Assembly: GCA_039090855.1 (NCBI GenBank)
Contig: CM077010.1
Location: forward strand, 50,796,905 to 50,860,904
Origin: Macrothele yani
Taxonomy: Eukaryota > Arthropoda > Arachnida > Araneae > Macrothelidae
DNA length: 64,000 bases
Reading direction: 5' to 3'
Position numbers and translations under genes: made by a program. Below are positions 42,234 to 52,769 of the stretch, one piece after another (the stretch's first letter is position 1; each line of letters opens with the position of its first letter). A model generated the notes under the pieces. It saw only the letters and a program-made list of their open reading frames with translations. It was not told where the DNA came from and ran no database searches.

Positions 42234-42429
42234 ATTTGAAGTAGCATGTTTTGAACTCAACTTTTAGAGTAAATATATGTTTTTTTTTCTTTTGTATATG
42301 CTTATAAAGAAATACAAGTGTTACCACTTCAATGTTCCAAACGCATCATACGTTGCTTTTACTTCCTTGGTACTTTTTTTAATTAAACTCCAACAACTTA
42401 TATAGCAGAACTGATTAATGCGCCAACTA
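42234..42429. other. Unassigned non-coding stretch
   Basis: AT-rich sequence between the mariner-like element and Penelope tail. Nothing recognised. Confidence 0.5.
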
Positions 42430-42850
42430 TATATAAGACAGAAGTGGTAATCCGTTTTATCGGCGTAAGAAGTCAAAATCAGAATTTTCCAAGCTTTCGC
42501 TCATCAACGGATGGTTTTTTCAAGGCTAATAACGTAAAAAAGAACTGAAATACTAGAACGATTACGATTTTAAATATGAGAACGGTTACACGAGACACAT
42601 AAATAATAATTTAATACGCAGTTCAGCGTGTTCTGAGTGTGAAGTCACAAGATGAAACACACTTCTCTAAATAGAGCTGTAGAGTATCTTCGTTCCTTTG
42701 CGTCTCTTTTGTGTTCTCTGATTCTGGTTCCGAAGAAGCGTTTAGTCATTCCGATGTAATATCTTTGCGTACCGTCAGGGTATGATAGCGGTATGGCGTA
42801 TACACCAACTTCATTTGTGATTGCATGTACTATCTTTGCGTACCTCCTAT
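42430..42850 (-). mobile_element. Penelope-like element, GIY-YIG domain and 3' tail
   Basis: In minus sense an endonuclease-coding segment (to the stop at 42645) is followed by a non-coding tail. The tail includes CATATTTAAAATCGTAATCG, GTATTTCAG, a conserved AAAAAACCATCCGTTGATG, GCGAAAGCTTGGAAAA and TTACGCCGATAAAACGGATT. The tail is also present, with two inserted transposons, at 54290-57350. It is the 3' end of a Penelope-like element; the RT is missing on this side. Confidence 0.75.
42645..42850 (-). pseudogene. GIY-YIG endonuclease domain of a Penelope-like element
   Basis: The minus frame reads GVYAIPLSYPDGTQRYYIGM, the GIY-YIG pair, then TKRFFGTRIREHKRD with the conserved arginine, and ends REVCFIL with TGA at 42645. 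This domain at the C-terminus of an RT protein defines Penelope-like elements and nicks target DNA. The frame upstream of about 42835 runs into an inverted second copy and loses meaning. The catalytic glutamate that usually follows is not clear. Confidence 0.8.
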
Positions 42851-43025
42851 AGCAAATGAAGCTAGTTTTATGCCATACAGCTATCATACCCTGACGGTAC
42901 ACAACGATATTACATCGAAATGACTAAACGCTCCTTTGAAACAAGAATCAGAGAACACGAAAGAAACGCAAAGGAAGAAAGACCATCTACAGCTATATCT
43001 AGAGAAGTGTTTTTCAAGTTCGCGG
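42835..43025 (+). pseudogene. Second GIY-YIG endonuclease segment, head to head with the first
   Basis: The plus strand reads PDGTQRYYIEMTKRSFETRI then REHERNAKEERPSTAISREV, a diverged version of the minus-strand domain. The YIG motif is changed to YIE. The two share about 65 bases of inverted sequence at the junction (GTACCGTCAGGGTATGATAG on the left). Divergence of roughly 15-20% shows the inversion joins two different copies, or is old. Confidence 0.75.
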
Positions 43026-43266
43026 TCACTATACACTGTAAGAAATTTTCTGAAATTCACGGGTAGCTTTCCGTCATTTCTTTCGGGAATTAACCAAGTA
43101 TATTTCTGATACGGTCTGTAAGGTCAGCTGATGCGTAACATCACAGCCTCTCCTTGACAAATGTCAACCCCGCTTTCTCGTGGTGCATCCTGTTCCCACT
43201 AAAGGGGCTCTGACGACCGCCAATAGCGGTATAACTATACCATCAGGGTTAGAGGAAATGCTATCC
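43026..43266. other. Unassigned non-coding stretch
   Basis: It contains CACTGTAAGAAATTTTCTG and CACGGGTAGCTTTCCGTC, faintly similar to sequence near 54060-54115, perhaps a degraded MITE. Not resolved. Confidence 0.4.
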
Positions 43267-43321
43267 CACACTCACCAACCCGCTTGGCCAGCGTGGTGAG
43301 TTATGGCCAAACCCCTCCAAA

Positions 43322-44280
43322 ATGACTCCACAACTTAAATCTTGGCCCTCAGTCTCCGGCATCTGGAATGTACCTGGCCAAGGCAGGGGCCAGTGCGACA
43401 TGAAGGCAGATGGTGCTAAGAATCCCTGGAGAACCGGACTAGGCTGCCATCTGATGCTGACCTTGGCTACGTATAATAGACGCTCCCTATCTTCTGATTC
43501 AAGGCTTCTTGAATTGGAAGAGGAACTACAAAGGATCAAGTGGGACATCGTCGGGCTAAGTGAGGTAAGGAGAAAAGAAGAAGATCTCATTGAACTGAAA
43601 AGTGGACATCTCTTCTACTATCGTGGGACAGATACTGGCAGAACTAGTGGTGTTGGATTTATAATAAACAATAAACTGAAGGATAAAGTGTAGAAGTTGA
43701 AAGTTCCTCTGACAGAGCTGCACGACTCGTTATCCAACTCTCGAGAAGATACCAGGCTCCGATTATTCAAACTTATGCACCCACCACAAGTTATTCTGAA
43801 GAAGAAATTGAAGAATTTTATGAAGAAATTCGTCATCTAAATAATAAAGGTAAGCAGCACTTGAAGATAATTATGGAAAATTCCAATGCAACAATTAGGC
43901 AACGGCAACAGAATTAAACTTCAGTAGGTAAATTTGGTCACGGCAACAGAAACCAACGTGGAAATACTCTCGTTGAGTTTGCAGAGGCAGAAGGGTTTTT
44001 CATCTTGAACTCCTTTTTCAAGAAAAAGCCGCAAAGGAAATGGACATGGAGACATCCAAATGGGACGACAAGTGAAATTGATTTTATTATGTGTAACAAA
44101 AAATTCGTCATAGAAGACTGCAGTGTGCTAAACAAGTTCAACACAGGTAGTGACCATAGATTGGTGAGATGCAAGATGCACCTCAACACTAAACTCGAAC
44201 GTGGCAAGCTCATAAGACAAACAGAATGTATTGACATAACCAAACTTAAAATCACCGTAATACCTTCAAGTTGGAACTGA
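43322..44280 (+). pseudogene. RTE endonuclease domain, broken
   Basis: The ATG at 43322 gives MTPQLKSWPSVSG, then LATYNRRSLSS, IVGLSEVRRKEEDLIELKS and VGFIINNKLKDKV, with a TAG near 43691. The continuing part carries YAPTT, a changed metal site (IIMENSNATI instead of MGDFNAKIG), a stop near 43915, and from 44005 FFKKKPQRKWTWRHPNGTTS with EIDFIMC and the SDHR motif. Loss of the DFN catalytic pair means the nuclease would be dead even without the stops. Confidence 0.85.
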
Positions 44281-46279
44281 AGAACAGATTCTCTGCTTTA
44301 GAAGGCCTAACATCGGAAGACGTGGATATTTCTGAAGTTAACAGAAAAGTAACCAAAGCTCTTATGGAAACAGCAACAAAATTAGCTAGGTCTAAGAACA
44401 AGTTGCATGTGAACAAATTATCAGGAAAAACCAAAATGTTGATGCAAAAAAGAAGAGAGATGAGGACAACTAAAGAAGATGTGACTTCCAAAGGTTAATA
44501 CATAGAGCTATGCAAGGCAGTACAAAAAGTATCACTGAAGACGTAAGGATATTCAACTGTGAACTAGTGAGGAAAGCAATTGAAAGCAACCAAAGCCTAA
44601 AGACAGCAAAGGGACATCTCAATAAGGGAAGAAAACAGATTATGGCACTGAGAAAAAGATGGTTCTTTAACAAGAAATAGAGGCGAAATTTTGACAAGAG
44701 TGAAATATTTCTATTAAAAACTATATGAAAAGGATGATACATCTATTCCAGACATTACGACAGGTACCAGTACCAGAGTTCTTCCAGTCCTTCCAGCAGA
44801 TGTTGCACATGCAATCAAGAACATGAAGCGGGGAAAAGCTCCAGGAGAAGATGGAATTACTGTAGACATCATACAAGAAGCAAGTGGAGAAATCGAAACA
44901 GTACTCGCTCAAATTTTCATTCGATGCCTTAATGAAGGGAAGATTCCTGGGGATTGGAACAACGCTATAATGATCCTGCTACATAAAAAAGGTGACTGAG
45001 GATCTCAGGAACTACAATCCTATCAGCCTCCTATCAGTGGTTTATAAAATCTTCACTAAAGTTCTTTCACACTGTTTGAAGGTAACACTGGACATGGCTC
45101 AACCGAGAGAACAAGCTGGATTCAGTAGTGTCTACAGCACAATAGATCACATCCACGTACTGAGAGAACTAATTGAAAGAGTGAGGGAATATGAACTTCC
45201 ATTGTGCATGGCTTTTATCGATTATGAAAAAGCCTTTGATTCGGTGAAACCATCAGCAGTTACAATGGCTCTGAAATCCTGCGGTATTAAAGATGCATGC
45301 ATTAATATTATTAATAACACCTATGAAAATGCAAGTGCAAAGATTCGGCTGTTTGAAAATACAACACTCATAAAAATTGGAAAGGGAGTGAGACAAGGTA
45401 GGTGACACCATATCTCCGAACCTCTTTAACGCCACATTGGAAAATGTCTTTCAATCACTGAACTGGGAAAACAAAGGGATAAAGGTTAATGGAGATTATC
45501 TAACCCACCTTCGTTTTGCTGATGACATAGTCATTTTTGCAACTGCCTCATCAGAGCTGCAGAGTATGATCCAAGAACTTGCTGACAAGAGTAAAGAAGT
45601 GGGATTAAAAATGAACTTTCAGAAGACAAAAGTGATGTTCAATGCTTTTACACGAAATGAAGATTTATCGATTGATGGAGAAAAGCTGGAGATAACAGAC
45701 GCGTACGTTTATCTTGGACAGCAGATATCAAGTGACGGTTACATTGATGAAGAAATTAATCGACGTACAAAACTTGCCTGGAGAGCTTTTGGAAGAAACA
45801 GCTTAATTTTCAAGAGCAATATGCCATTATGTCTTAAAAGAAAAGTGTTTGATCAATGCATCCTTCCAGTGCTTACGTATGGTGCAGAGACGTGGGCCTT
45901 AACTAAAAGAGACATACCAAGGCTGCAGACAACTCAAAGCAGCATGGAGAGGTGCATGCTTGGTGTAACCAGGAGATATAAGAAGAGGAACTCGTGGGTC
46001 CGAAAAATGACAAGAGTGGAAGACATCATGCTCAGAGTTAAATCCCTGAAATGGCAATGGGCTGGACATACTGCCAGAAGGACAGACCATCGATGGACAG
46101 CCGAAATTTTAGATTGGATTCCAAGGGACAGGAAAAGACCCAGAAGAAGACCACATGGGAGATGGGTGGATGAAATTCGAAAGTATGTGGAAGTGACATG
46201 GAGCAGACTGGCACAAGACAGACCGTTGTGGAGGAAACTTGGGGAGACCTTCGTCCAGCAGTGGATTGATAATGGTTGA
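44271..46279 (+). pseudogene. RTE linker, reverse transcriptase and C-terminus, broken
   Basis: Frames at 44271-44498, 44992-45405 and 45437-46279 follow one another. They read a basic linker, then NYNPISLLSVVYKIFTK, QAGFSSVYSTIDHI, FIDYEKAFDSV, and KGVRQG, which is broken by a small duplication near 45400. LRFADDIVIFA is the catalytic box, and the C-terminal domain from VFDQCILPVLTYGAETW to QQWIDNG is intact over 280 codons. The order and motifs are those of RTE LINEs. Confidence 0.88.
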
Positions 46280-46300
46280 CAATGATGATGATGATGATTT

Positions 46301-46735
46301 GTGATACAACTTTTACCGTGAAATGACGGTAACAAACCTGAATTTCACAGATTTTTTAGTACCACAAGAAAATTCTGAATTTTCAGAAACCTTTCCGCAG
46401 TTTCTTTCTTTTATTGACGGCAAATTACCATTTTAGAGATGTTTAAACGGAAACTTCTGAATTTTCAGAAGCCCTTCCGGAATTCCTTTCGTATGTTAAC
46501 AGATAATCTCCGTTCTTACTTTTTCCGTATCCGTATGACGAGAAATTACCGGTAATGGAAGCGATTCGTGAGAGTACTTGAGGTTTGATTAACTTTTAAA
46601 AATTGCATTTCCATCGTCTGTCGAATTTTGAAGTTCCTTAATGAGATCGGATATTGTGCATTATCGCATGGATTTTGTTTATTGTGGCACAGGGTTTTTC
46701 TTCTCCTTTCCCCCATTTGGTGCACCAGCTACTTA
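46301..46735. other. Unassigned non-coding stretch
   Basis: It contains several GAATTTTCAGAA-like and TTCCGGAATT-like words between 46360 and 46500, perhaps an old inverted-repeat element. Nothing coding is seen. Confidence 0.4.
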
Positions 46736-48275
46736 CACTGCTGGACAATTGCTAAGGACGGATCATAAACGGCTATATAGCGCATAAAAAAGTAAGTGTG
46801 GTTGGATGCCAAGTGAAATAAAATAATGTCAGAATGCCAGGACATTACAAGAAAGACAATTTATTGTGCTCTGAAATCCAGAAGGCTTTGGAACGTGTTC
46901 AAGGGACAAACAGGCCATTTTGTGCAGAATACGTAAACGTGAAATAAATGCAATTACTGTCCGCAGGCGTTCCGGCGTAAGATGTCAGTACGGGATATGG
47001 CCACCATGGAGGGCGATGCAACATTCCACACGTCGTGTCATGCTTTGCACAACATTATCAAGCAGCTGTTGGGGTAATTTATCCCATTCCTCTATCAGTG
47101 CACGGATGAGGGTGTCCTTGTTTATTGAAGGGCATTGGCGACCAGCAAGACTCCTCCCCAAAGCATCCCACACATTTTCAATGGGATTCAGATCAGGAGA
47201 ACGTGCTGGCCATACGAGGCGTTGAATATCCTCGCTCTCAAGACACTCCTGGACAGCGACTGTTCGATGACATGTTGCGTTGTCGTCCATGAAAATGAAT
47301 CTATCACTGAAAGCACCACGTAACATGCGAACATGAGGTAGCAGAACAGCATTAATGTATCGTAGGCCAGTCATAGTCCCAGTTGGAAGCACATAGAGGG
47401 ACGTACGGCCATTGATCATGATGCCAGCCCATACCATGACACTACATGTCGGATATTGGTCCCTTTCCTGTATGTTTGCTGGACAATATGCAGTACCACT
47501 ATCACGCCAGATCAGTTGTCGTCGACAATCAGACGATAGACTGTATCTACTCTCATCTGAGAAGAGGACAGCAGACCAGTCGTTATCAGTCCAATTGCGA
47601 TGTTGATGGCACCATTGCAAACGGGCGGTACGGTGACTTCTGGACAATGGGATGCACACAACAGGACGGCGGGCGTATAGTCCTCCTTCATGCAAACGTC
47701 TGGCGACAGTTTTTCTGGAGATCCGCTTGCCAGTAGCAGCCATTAACTGATTTGCTACCTCACTAGCTGTGCTGCGCCGGTGTCTTTTTATTGATAGCAC
47801 TATGTACCGATCTTCTGCAGGTGTCGTACTGCGAACACGACCTCCCCGTGACGTTTGCTACACTCTCCATTTGTTTGAAATGATTTCCAAAGCCTTGAAA
47901 CAACACTGTGGCTGACGTCGAACTCCCTGGCAACATCTGTTATTTTTCGCCTTTCTTCAATCTTGCCAATAATACGGCTACGCGTAAAATCATCTAGGTG
48001 AAGTCGGGAAGACATACTGAAAATTGCACGTTCGTCAATTGATTCTTTCCCTTTCAACTTTGCGTTTGAACAACAACGGTCAATACGTGTCAAATCCTTT
48101 ATATCTCTTATCAGCGCTATGACGTCACGAACAAGTTCGGCAATCCAAAATTAGCATACGCACAACACGTCTTACTGTATCCCGCCCTTATGCTAATTTC
48201 CACATTTTCCTGCCTTCCATTTTATGGTTGCTATCGTTGCTATTGTCATCCGTCCTTAGCAGTTGTCCGGCAGTG
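46736..48275 (-). mobile_element. Tc1-like transposon family X
   Basis: The ends CACTGCTGGACAATTGCTAA and, inverted, CACTGCCGGACAACTGCTAA extend through GGACGGAT and are flanked by TA (46734-46735, 48276-48277). Length is 1,540 bp. It holds the best preserved transposase of the window. Confidence 0.9.
46985..48093 (-). pseudogene. Tc1-like transposase (family X), nearly intact
   Basis: The N-terminal frame (47800-48093) has an HTH: HLDDFTRSRIIGKIEERRKI, TDVAREFDVSHSVVSRLWKS. It runs out at a frameshift near 47800-47830. The second frame (46985-47800, 271 residues) has SIKRHRRSTASEVANQLM, AVLFSDESRYSLSSD (first D), FIFMDDNATCHRTVAVQECL (second D) and SPDLNPIENVWDALGRSL (E), ending GGHIPY. The complete DDE triad with a single frameshift suggests a young copy. 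Cut-and-paste transposition at TA is the family role. Confidence 0.88.
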
Positions 48276-48282
48276 TATTATA

Positions 48283-49485
48283 CACTGAAGAGCAATTGGA
48301 TTAGAGACAGCTGGCGTTATGCAAATGTGGCGCTGGGGGCGGCCTTGTAGACGGAAACGACAAGACGTATGCAGCGATCCGACAATATAAGGAGTGATGC
48401 GACGGGAATCAGTAAGAGTCGGACGCAGTATGGGTAAAACGAAGGATCTAAGCTCATTTGATCGTGGGCAAATTGTCGGGGCCCGACGAATGGGTCACTC
48501 TATCTCGGAAGTCATGCAGGCACTGGGATTTGGATTTTCACGAGCCATTGTGTCACGGGTGCATCGTGAGTACATGGAATCCGGTAAAACCATCCCTGCA
48601 AGGGCCAACTGCCGTGGACGACAGCGTGTGGATGAGCGTGGTCATCGTCGGCTAGCTCGCATTGTAACAGCGGATAGACGGGACACAGTGCAAGAAATCA
48701 CTCGGCAATTTAACGCTGGTGCACAAAAACGTGTAAGCTGCCACGCCATCCAGAACCATCTCCTCGCTATGCGGTACAGAAGCCATTGTCCCACAAGAGT
48801 ACCGCTGCTGGCCTCACATCACAGGGTGCAAAGATTAGCATGCGCGCGGAAACATCGCCACTGGGCCTTAGACCTGTGGGAAAATGTTACCTGGACTGAT
48901 GAGTCGAAATTCACGTTGGTACATGCGGATGACAGAATACGAGTACGGCGCAAACCACATGAAGCGATGGATCCTCCTTGCCAGCAGGGTACTCTTCAAG
49001 CTGGTGGGGGTGGCATTCTCGTCTGTGGACTGTTTACGTGGACTGAAATGTGACCCCTGGTACGTGTGACATCGTCCCTCACAGGTCAACGTTACCGGGA
49101 TATCCTGGACGACCATTTGCTCCTGTTTGTGCGTCTTCAACATCCCACTGGTGACCTCATCCTACAACAAGACAATGTAGCTCCAGAATTGTATCCAAAC
49201 GGTTGGATGAACACTCCACCGACGTGACCTCGCTTCCTTGGCCAGCTAGATCACCTGACCTCAATACCATCAAGCACAACTGGGATGCCATCGAGAGAGA
49301 GGACCCCCTCCATCAAATCTTCGTGAACTGTGGGAGCTTGTTCAGGAGTCGTGGATCTGCATTGCTTCCCAACGCTTCCGGTGTCTTGTCAAGTCCATGC
49401 CGAGACGAATCGCCGCCGTCATCAGGGCGAAAGGTGGTGCTACACGTTACTAGACAGGTATCTCTAATTCAATTGCTCTTCAGTG
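48283..49485 (+). mobile_element. Tc1-like transposon family Y
   Basis: The ends CACTGAAGAGCAATTGGATT and, inverted, CACTGAAGAGCAATTGAATT are flanked by TA (48281-48282, 49486-49487). It begins only 7 bases after the end of family X. Length is 1,203 bp. Confidence 0.9.
48430..49450 (+). pseudogene. Tc1-like transposase (family Y), catalytic Glu replaced
   Basis: From the ATG at 48430 (MGKTKDLSSFDRGQIVGARR) the frame covers the bipartite HTH and reaches VTWTDESKFTLVHADDRIRV (first D), stopping at a TGA near 49051. Later parts carry LILQQDNVAPELYP (second D) and, in the frame 49203-49538, ARSPDLNTIKHNWDAIERE. There the usual PIE is changed to TIK, so the catalytic glutamate is a lysine. Stops, shifts and this substitution make it inactive. 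Confidence 0.85.
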
Positions 49486-49929
49486 TATATTGTGTTACTG
49501 TAAGAAACCGGGTACTTATTGTACAGATGATCATATGATGTCTGTGTATCAGACAAAAGCTATTACCGTATTTTCGCGCGTATAGTCCGCGGACTAACTG
49601 TGAATTTTCCGAGGATAAGAGGCAAGTGCGGACTATACGAGACTGCGGACTGTCTAGTGTTTCTTTTTTTTTTTAGAAATACCGTATCATTAAGAAAAAA
49701 ATAGGTGCCCTGAGCTGCCTGTCCTCCTCAAAGGACTGCCATTTGTGATGTAACAGCTTAGTATGGTCCCCATCTCCCCCCCACTTACCTTCCCCTCCTC
49801 AGCATACTGGTACGTGTTTGACACCCTGCTTCAGGGAATTTAGATTAAGAGTTTTACCCATTATGTCTCTGACATTCATGATGAGTGTGATCTTCTAAGT
49901 CTTTTGTTGAAATGCAAGGGACCTTAAAT

Positions 49930-50757
49930 GGAAACACCATGTTGACTCTCTTCTTCTCAAACTGTCTAAAAATATTGGAGTTATTAGCCTGATATTTACA
50001 AACTTAACTTACAAAACACTAATTAATTTGTATTATACCATTTTCCAGACACATATTAATTATGCTATTTTATCATGGGGACAGACAACTAAATATAATT
50101 TCAAAAAACTTCAAATTCTTCAAAACAAATATATAAGATTAATTGACTTAAAATTTGATAGAAATTCACAACTAACGCTATATAATACTACAAGTGTGTT
50201 CCCAAATAAATATAATATTCTAACGATTAACCAATCATATTATTGCAATATTGGGGAAATTATGTACAAGCGTATTAAGATGCACACGCATTACACACGC
50301 ACAAAATCACATATTAGGACTATTCTTCCGAAAACGGAAGCCATGAAGCAAAGTTTAAACTACATTGGCCCACATTATTGGAACTCATTACCCATGGAGT
50401 TAATTTCCTTAAATAACTTTAACCTTTTTAAAAAAAAATTAAAAACTTTATAATGAATTGCGGCACCTCCACTTGGTGATCACAGTGGATGGGAACTATG
50501 TTTCATATGATGAGTTTTGTATCGAGATATGATCTATTTTTGTTTTTCTTTGTTGTTTGATTCCCCTAATGATACCTTTATTGTTTATAATTTAAAACTA
50601 CGGCCCTCATTGTAAAACTGATCTAGGGAGCATGGGAACTTGTCAGGCCTGGCTGGTCTTTTCCCATTGCTTCCTGGCTGGGCATCGTTTCAACTGCTTT
50701 ATCTGTAGTACTGTTCTTTTGTTTTTTCGCTCAGCAAAATAAAATGAATTGAATTGA
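49930..50757 (+). mobile_element. CR1-like LINE, 5'-truncated, with 3' end
   Basis: It encodes the RT C-terminus (49930-50453: LSKNIGVISLIFTNLTYKTL, then THINYAILSWGQTTKYNF, KKLQILQNKY, GPHYWNSLPMELI). A 300-base 3' UTR ends AAAATGAATTGAATTGAAG. It is the empty reference for the mariner insertion at 12565-13516, and its 3' end matches the piece at 7918-8090. The reading from 50028 to 50453 is open but only a C-terminal fragment. Confidence 0.85.
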
Positions 50758-50908
50758 AGATATCCAGCCAATTTGTCAAAGGATTAAAGGAATTAAAAGT
50801 AAAGAAAACGGATGCATTTCCTCAGTTGGGCTTATCTCTCTTTGCGAAACAGGAAGATATACCATAAGAACTAAGACCGACCTTATTGTGTAATTCACCT
50901 GTGTTCAG

Positions 50909-51520
50909 TTGGCTACTGTAAATCTCTTGTTTCACAGGTATCTTACTATGGCTCCCAGCAGAAGACGTTTTACTGCGGAATTCAAGCTAAAAGAGTGCAT
51001 GTACGCTTCGAAAAACGGAAATAGAGCAGCATCACGTGAGTTTTCAGTTGATGAGAAATCTATGCGAAACTGGAGAAAACAGACAGATTTGCTCAAGAAA
51101 ATGACGCTCAATAAACGTGCCGATCGTAAGGGTAAAGTAATGCATCCAGAGATGGAAGAAAATTTGAAAAAGTGGATTTCTGCACAATGTGACGCTGGAC
51201 GTGCAGTTTCAACGACGTTAATAAGACTGGAAGCAAAGCAACGTGCAGAGAACTTGGCATCAAGGAGGGCCCAATTGGTGTTTTAAGTTTATGCGAAGGC
51301 ACCAACTCTGAATGCGAGCTGCAACCACAATGGGGCAACAAATACCTGCACGACAGGAAGGAAAAAATTTCTTTCAGAAACTTTGTGGCAAATAAAATTG
51401 CTACAATGAATCTAACTGACGACGATGTTGCGAATATGGATGAAGTTCTGCTTACTTTCGATGCGTCAGAGTATAGAGCTGTGAATAGAATTGGCGACAA
51501 GACTGGAAATGTGTTGTAAT
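50909..51520 (+). pseudogene. Pogo-like transposase, N-terminal part
   Basis: The frame 50909-51286 includes an ATG at 50948 giving MAPSRRRFTAEFKLKECMYA, the CENP-B-type HTH (NRAASREFSVDEKSMRNWRK), and the second HTH (MHPEMEENLKKWISAQCDAG, AVSTTLIRLEAK). A stop near 51284 and a frame change follow. Further on, FRNFVANKIATM and MDEVLLTFDASEYRAVNRIG correspond to the start of the DDE domain with its first D. A SINE-R insertion follows at about 51520. Confidence 0.8.
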
Positions 51521-51690
51521 GTGCCTGCCCCCCCCCCAGGACGCACACGACATAAAGGCAGATAGCAGCCAGAACGAACGTCCGCGTAGCTCATTTGGTA
51601 GAGCGACTTCTTCCGGAATAAGTGGGCTTGGGTTCGATCCCCGGCGTGGACCAAAAATGACGGAGAAATTTACTTCGTTATAATGGCGTC
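51515..51690 (+). repeat. SINE family R copy, well preserved
   Basis: A leader (GGACGCACACGACATAAAGG, CAGATAGCAG) is followed at 51583-51655 by a tRNA-Arg(CCG)-like unit. The acceptor ends GTCCGCG and CGTGGAC pair. The D arm is GCTCATTTGGTAGAGC, the anticodon loop TTCCGGA and the B box GGGTTCGATCCCC. The tail is AAAAATGACGGAGAAATTTA. No encoded poly(T) stop for a tRNA gene is seen. The shared leader and tail mark it as a repeat. Confidence 0.85.
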
Positions 51691-51944
51691 AAAACTTCCC
51701 GGATGACCCGGCCGTTCAAGATCTCGCAATGGTGTGATGTTCTTTCCACACCGCGAGATACGAAAATAAGAGAATCCCTTCTTCAGCGCTTCGAAAAATA
51801 AATGTGTGTGACGTTGCATTCCACACACCAGATTGCCTAGGAGTTCTCAAGTACACATTCTACAGCGGATGGCTGCCTGCAACGATTCATGGTCACGGCT
51901 GACCCGTGAGCCATGCCCCCGGCCCTCTTTCGGTGGGGGAGGGA
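51691..51944. other. Spacer between the two SINE-R copies
   Basis: It may be displaced pogo sequence or part of another insert. Reading fragments such as GTGTGACGTTGCATTCCACA do not match a known motif. Confidence 0.4.
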
Positions 51945-52090
51945 GATGTGACGTGCCTGCCCCGCAGGACGCATACGACATAAAGGCAGATAGCAGCAAG
52001 AACGAACGTCCGCGTAGCTCAGTTGGTAGAGCGACTTCTTCCGAAATAAGTGGACTCGGGTTCGATCCCAAGCGCGTAGTTCTTGGTTGC
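51945..52090 (+). repeat. SINE family R copy
   Basis: The same leader (GTGACGTGCCTGCC, GGACGCATACGACATAAAGG) is followed by the tRNA-like part GTCCGCGTAGCTCAGTTGGT with B box GGGTTCGATCCC. The 3' acceptor half is replaced (AAGCGCGTAGTTC). The tail is not conserved here. Confidence 0.8.
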
Positions 52091-52379
52091 ACGAAAAATG
52101 GTGGGAAGATGAAGCCGATGGCCATCTTCAAAAGCAAAACGGCTATAAAGGAAAAGCTTAATTCAGGTATCTATGTTACGCACAATTAGAAAGGGTGGAT
52201 GAACGAAGAGGAGATGAAAAATTACGTAGAGCACTGCGGGAGAGCTCGACAAGGAGTTTTTTTCCGTTCAAAATCCCTTTTCATATTAGAGAGCATGTCG
52301 GCCCATTTGAAGGATAGCATCAAAACGTCTTTGAAGGAAGATAGGCACTGAAATCGGAGTAATCCCCAGAGGACTCACA

Positions 52380-52769
52380 AAACTTTTGCAGCCATTGGAC
52401 ATCAGTGTGAACCATAGTTTTAAGGCGGCCATTAAAATAAAATGGGAAGAATGGATGCGTGACGGACTTCATTCCTACACACCAATTAGTCGCAGGAGAA
52501 GGGCGACATATTCCGATGTGTGCAACTGGGTTGTGGATGCCTGGAATTCTGTCCCTACGTCTGTCATCCAGAATGGATTCCTACGGGCCTTTGAAAGCGC
52601 CGTTCAAAGCGACAATGAAAATTCATCCCAAGTCCCGAAGAGCAGTCTGATGATGAAATTGATGGCGGGGAACCCTTGGCTGAATATTCCAATCTTTTTC
52701 ACCGTGACAGCGATACGGAAATCGACGATTAAAAATCTCTCTGTTTTTCGCTGTCAGACAATTCATTAA
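52380..52769 (+). pseudogene. Pogo-like transposase, C-terminal part
   Basis: The frame reads LLQPLDISVNHSFKAAIKIK then WEEWMRDGLHSYTPISRRR, DVCNWVVDAWNSVPTSVIQNG and FLRAFESA. LQPLD followed by a N-x-x-FK segment and a W-x-x-W-M pattern is the end of pogo/jerky-type DDE domains. The middle of the domain, with the second D, is missing or obscured by the SINE-R insertions between 51515 and 52090. Confidence 0.8.

Larger units (their letters stand above)
43267..46300 (+). mobile_element. RTE-type LINE copy 2, nearly full length
   Basis: It runs from CACACTCACCAACCCGC at the 5' end to a GATGATGATGATGATT tail at 46300. It is collinear with the minus-strand copy at 16533-19563 and is the reference for the split copy at 8152-12030 and the short copy at 34466. 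The single long ORF starting at 43322 is broken by several frameshifts and stops. Confidence 0.9.

Noticed and set aside
42484..42530. Hammerhead ribozyme in the Penelope tail (GTTGATGAGCGAAAGC block, also near 40650 and 57270)
   Set aside because: Penelope-like elements can carry hammerheads, but here the CUGANGA core is not intact and there is no stem II between it and GAAA, so the resemblance is only partial.
51583..51655. Functional tRNA-Arg(CCG) gene
   Set aside because: It folds fairly well, but it shares leader and tail with four other copies and lacks a T-run terminator, so a SINE is more likely.
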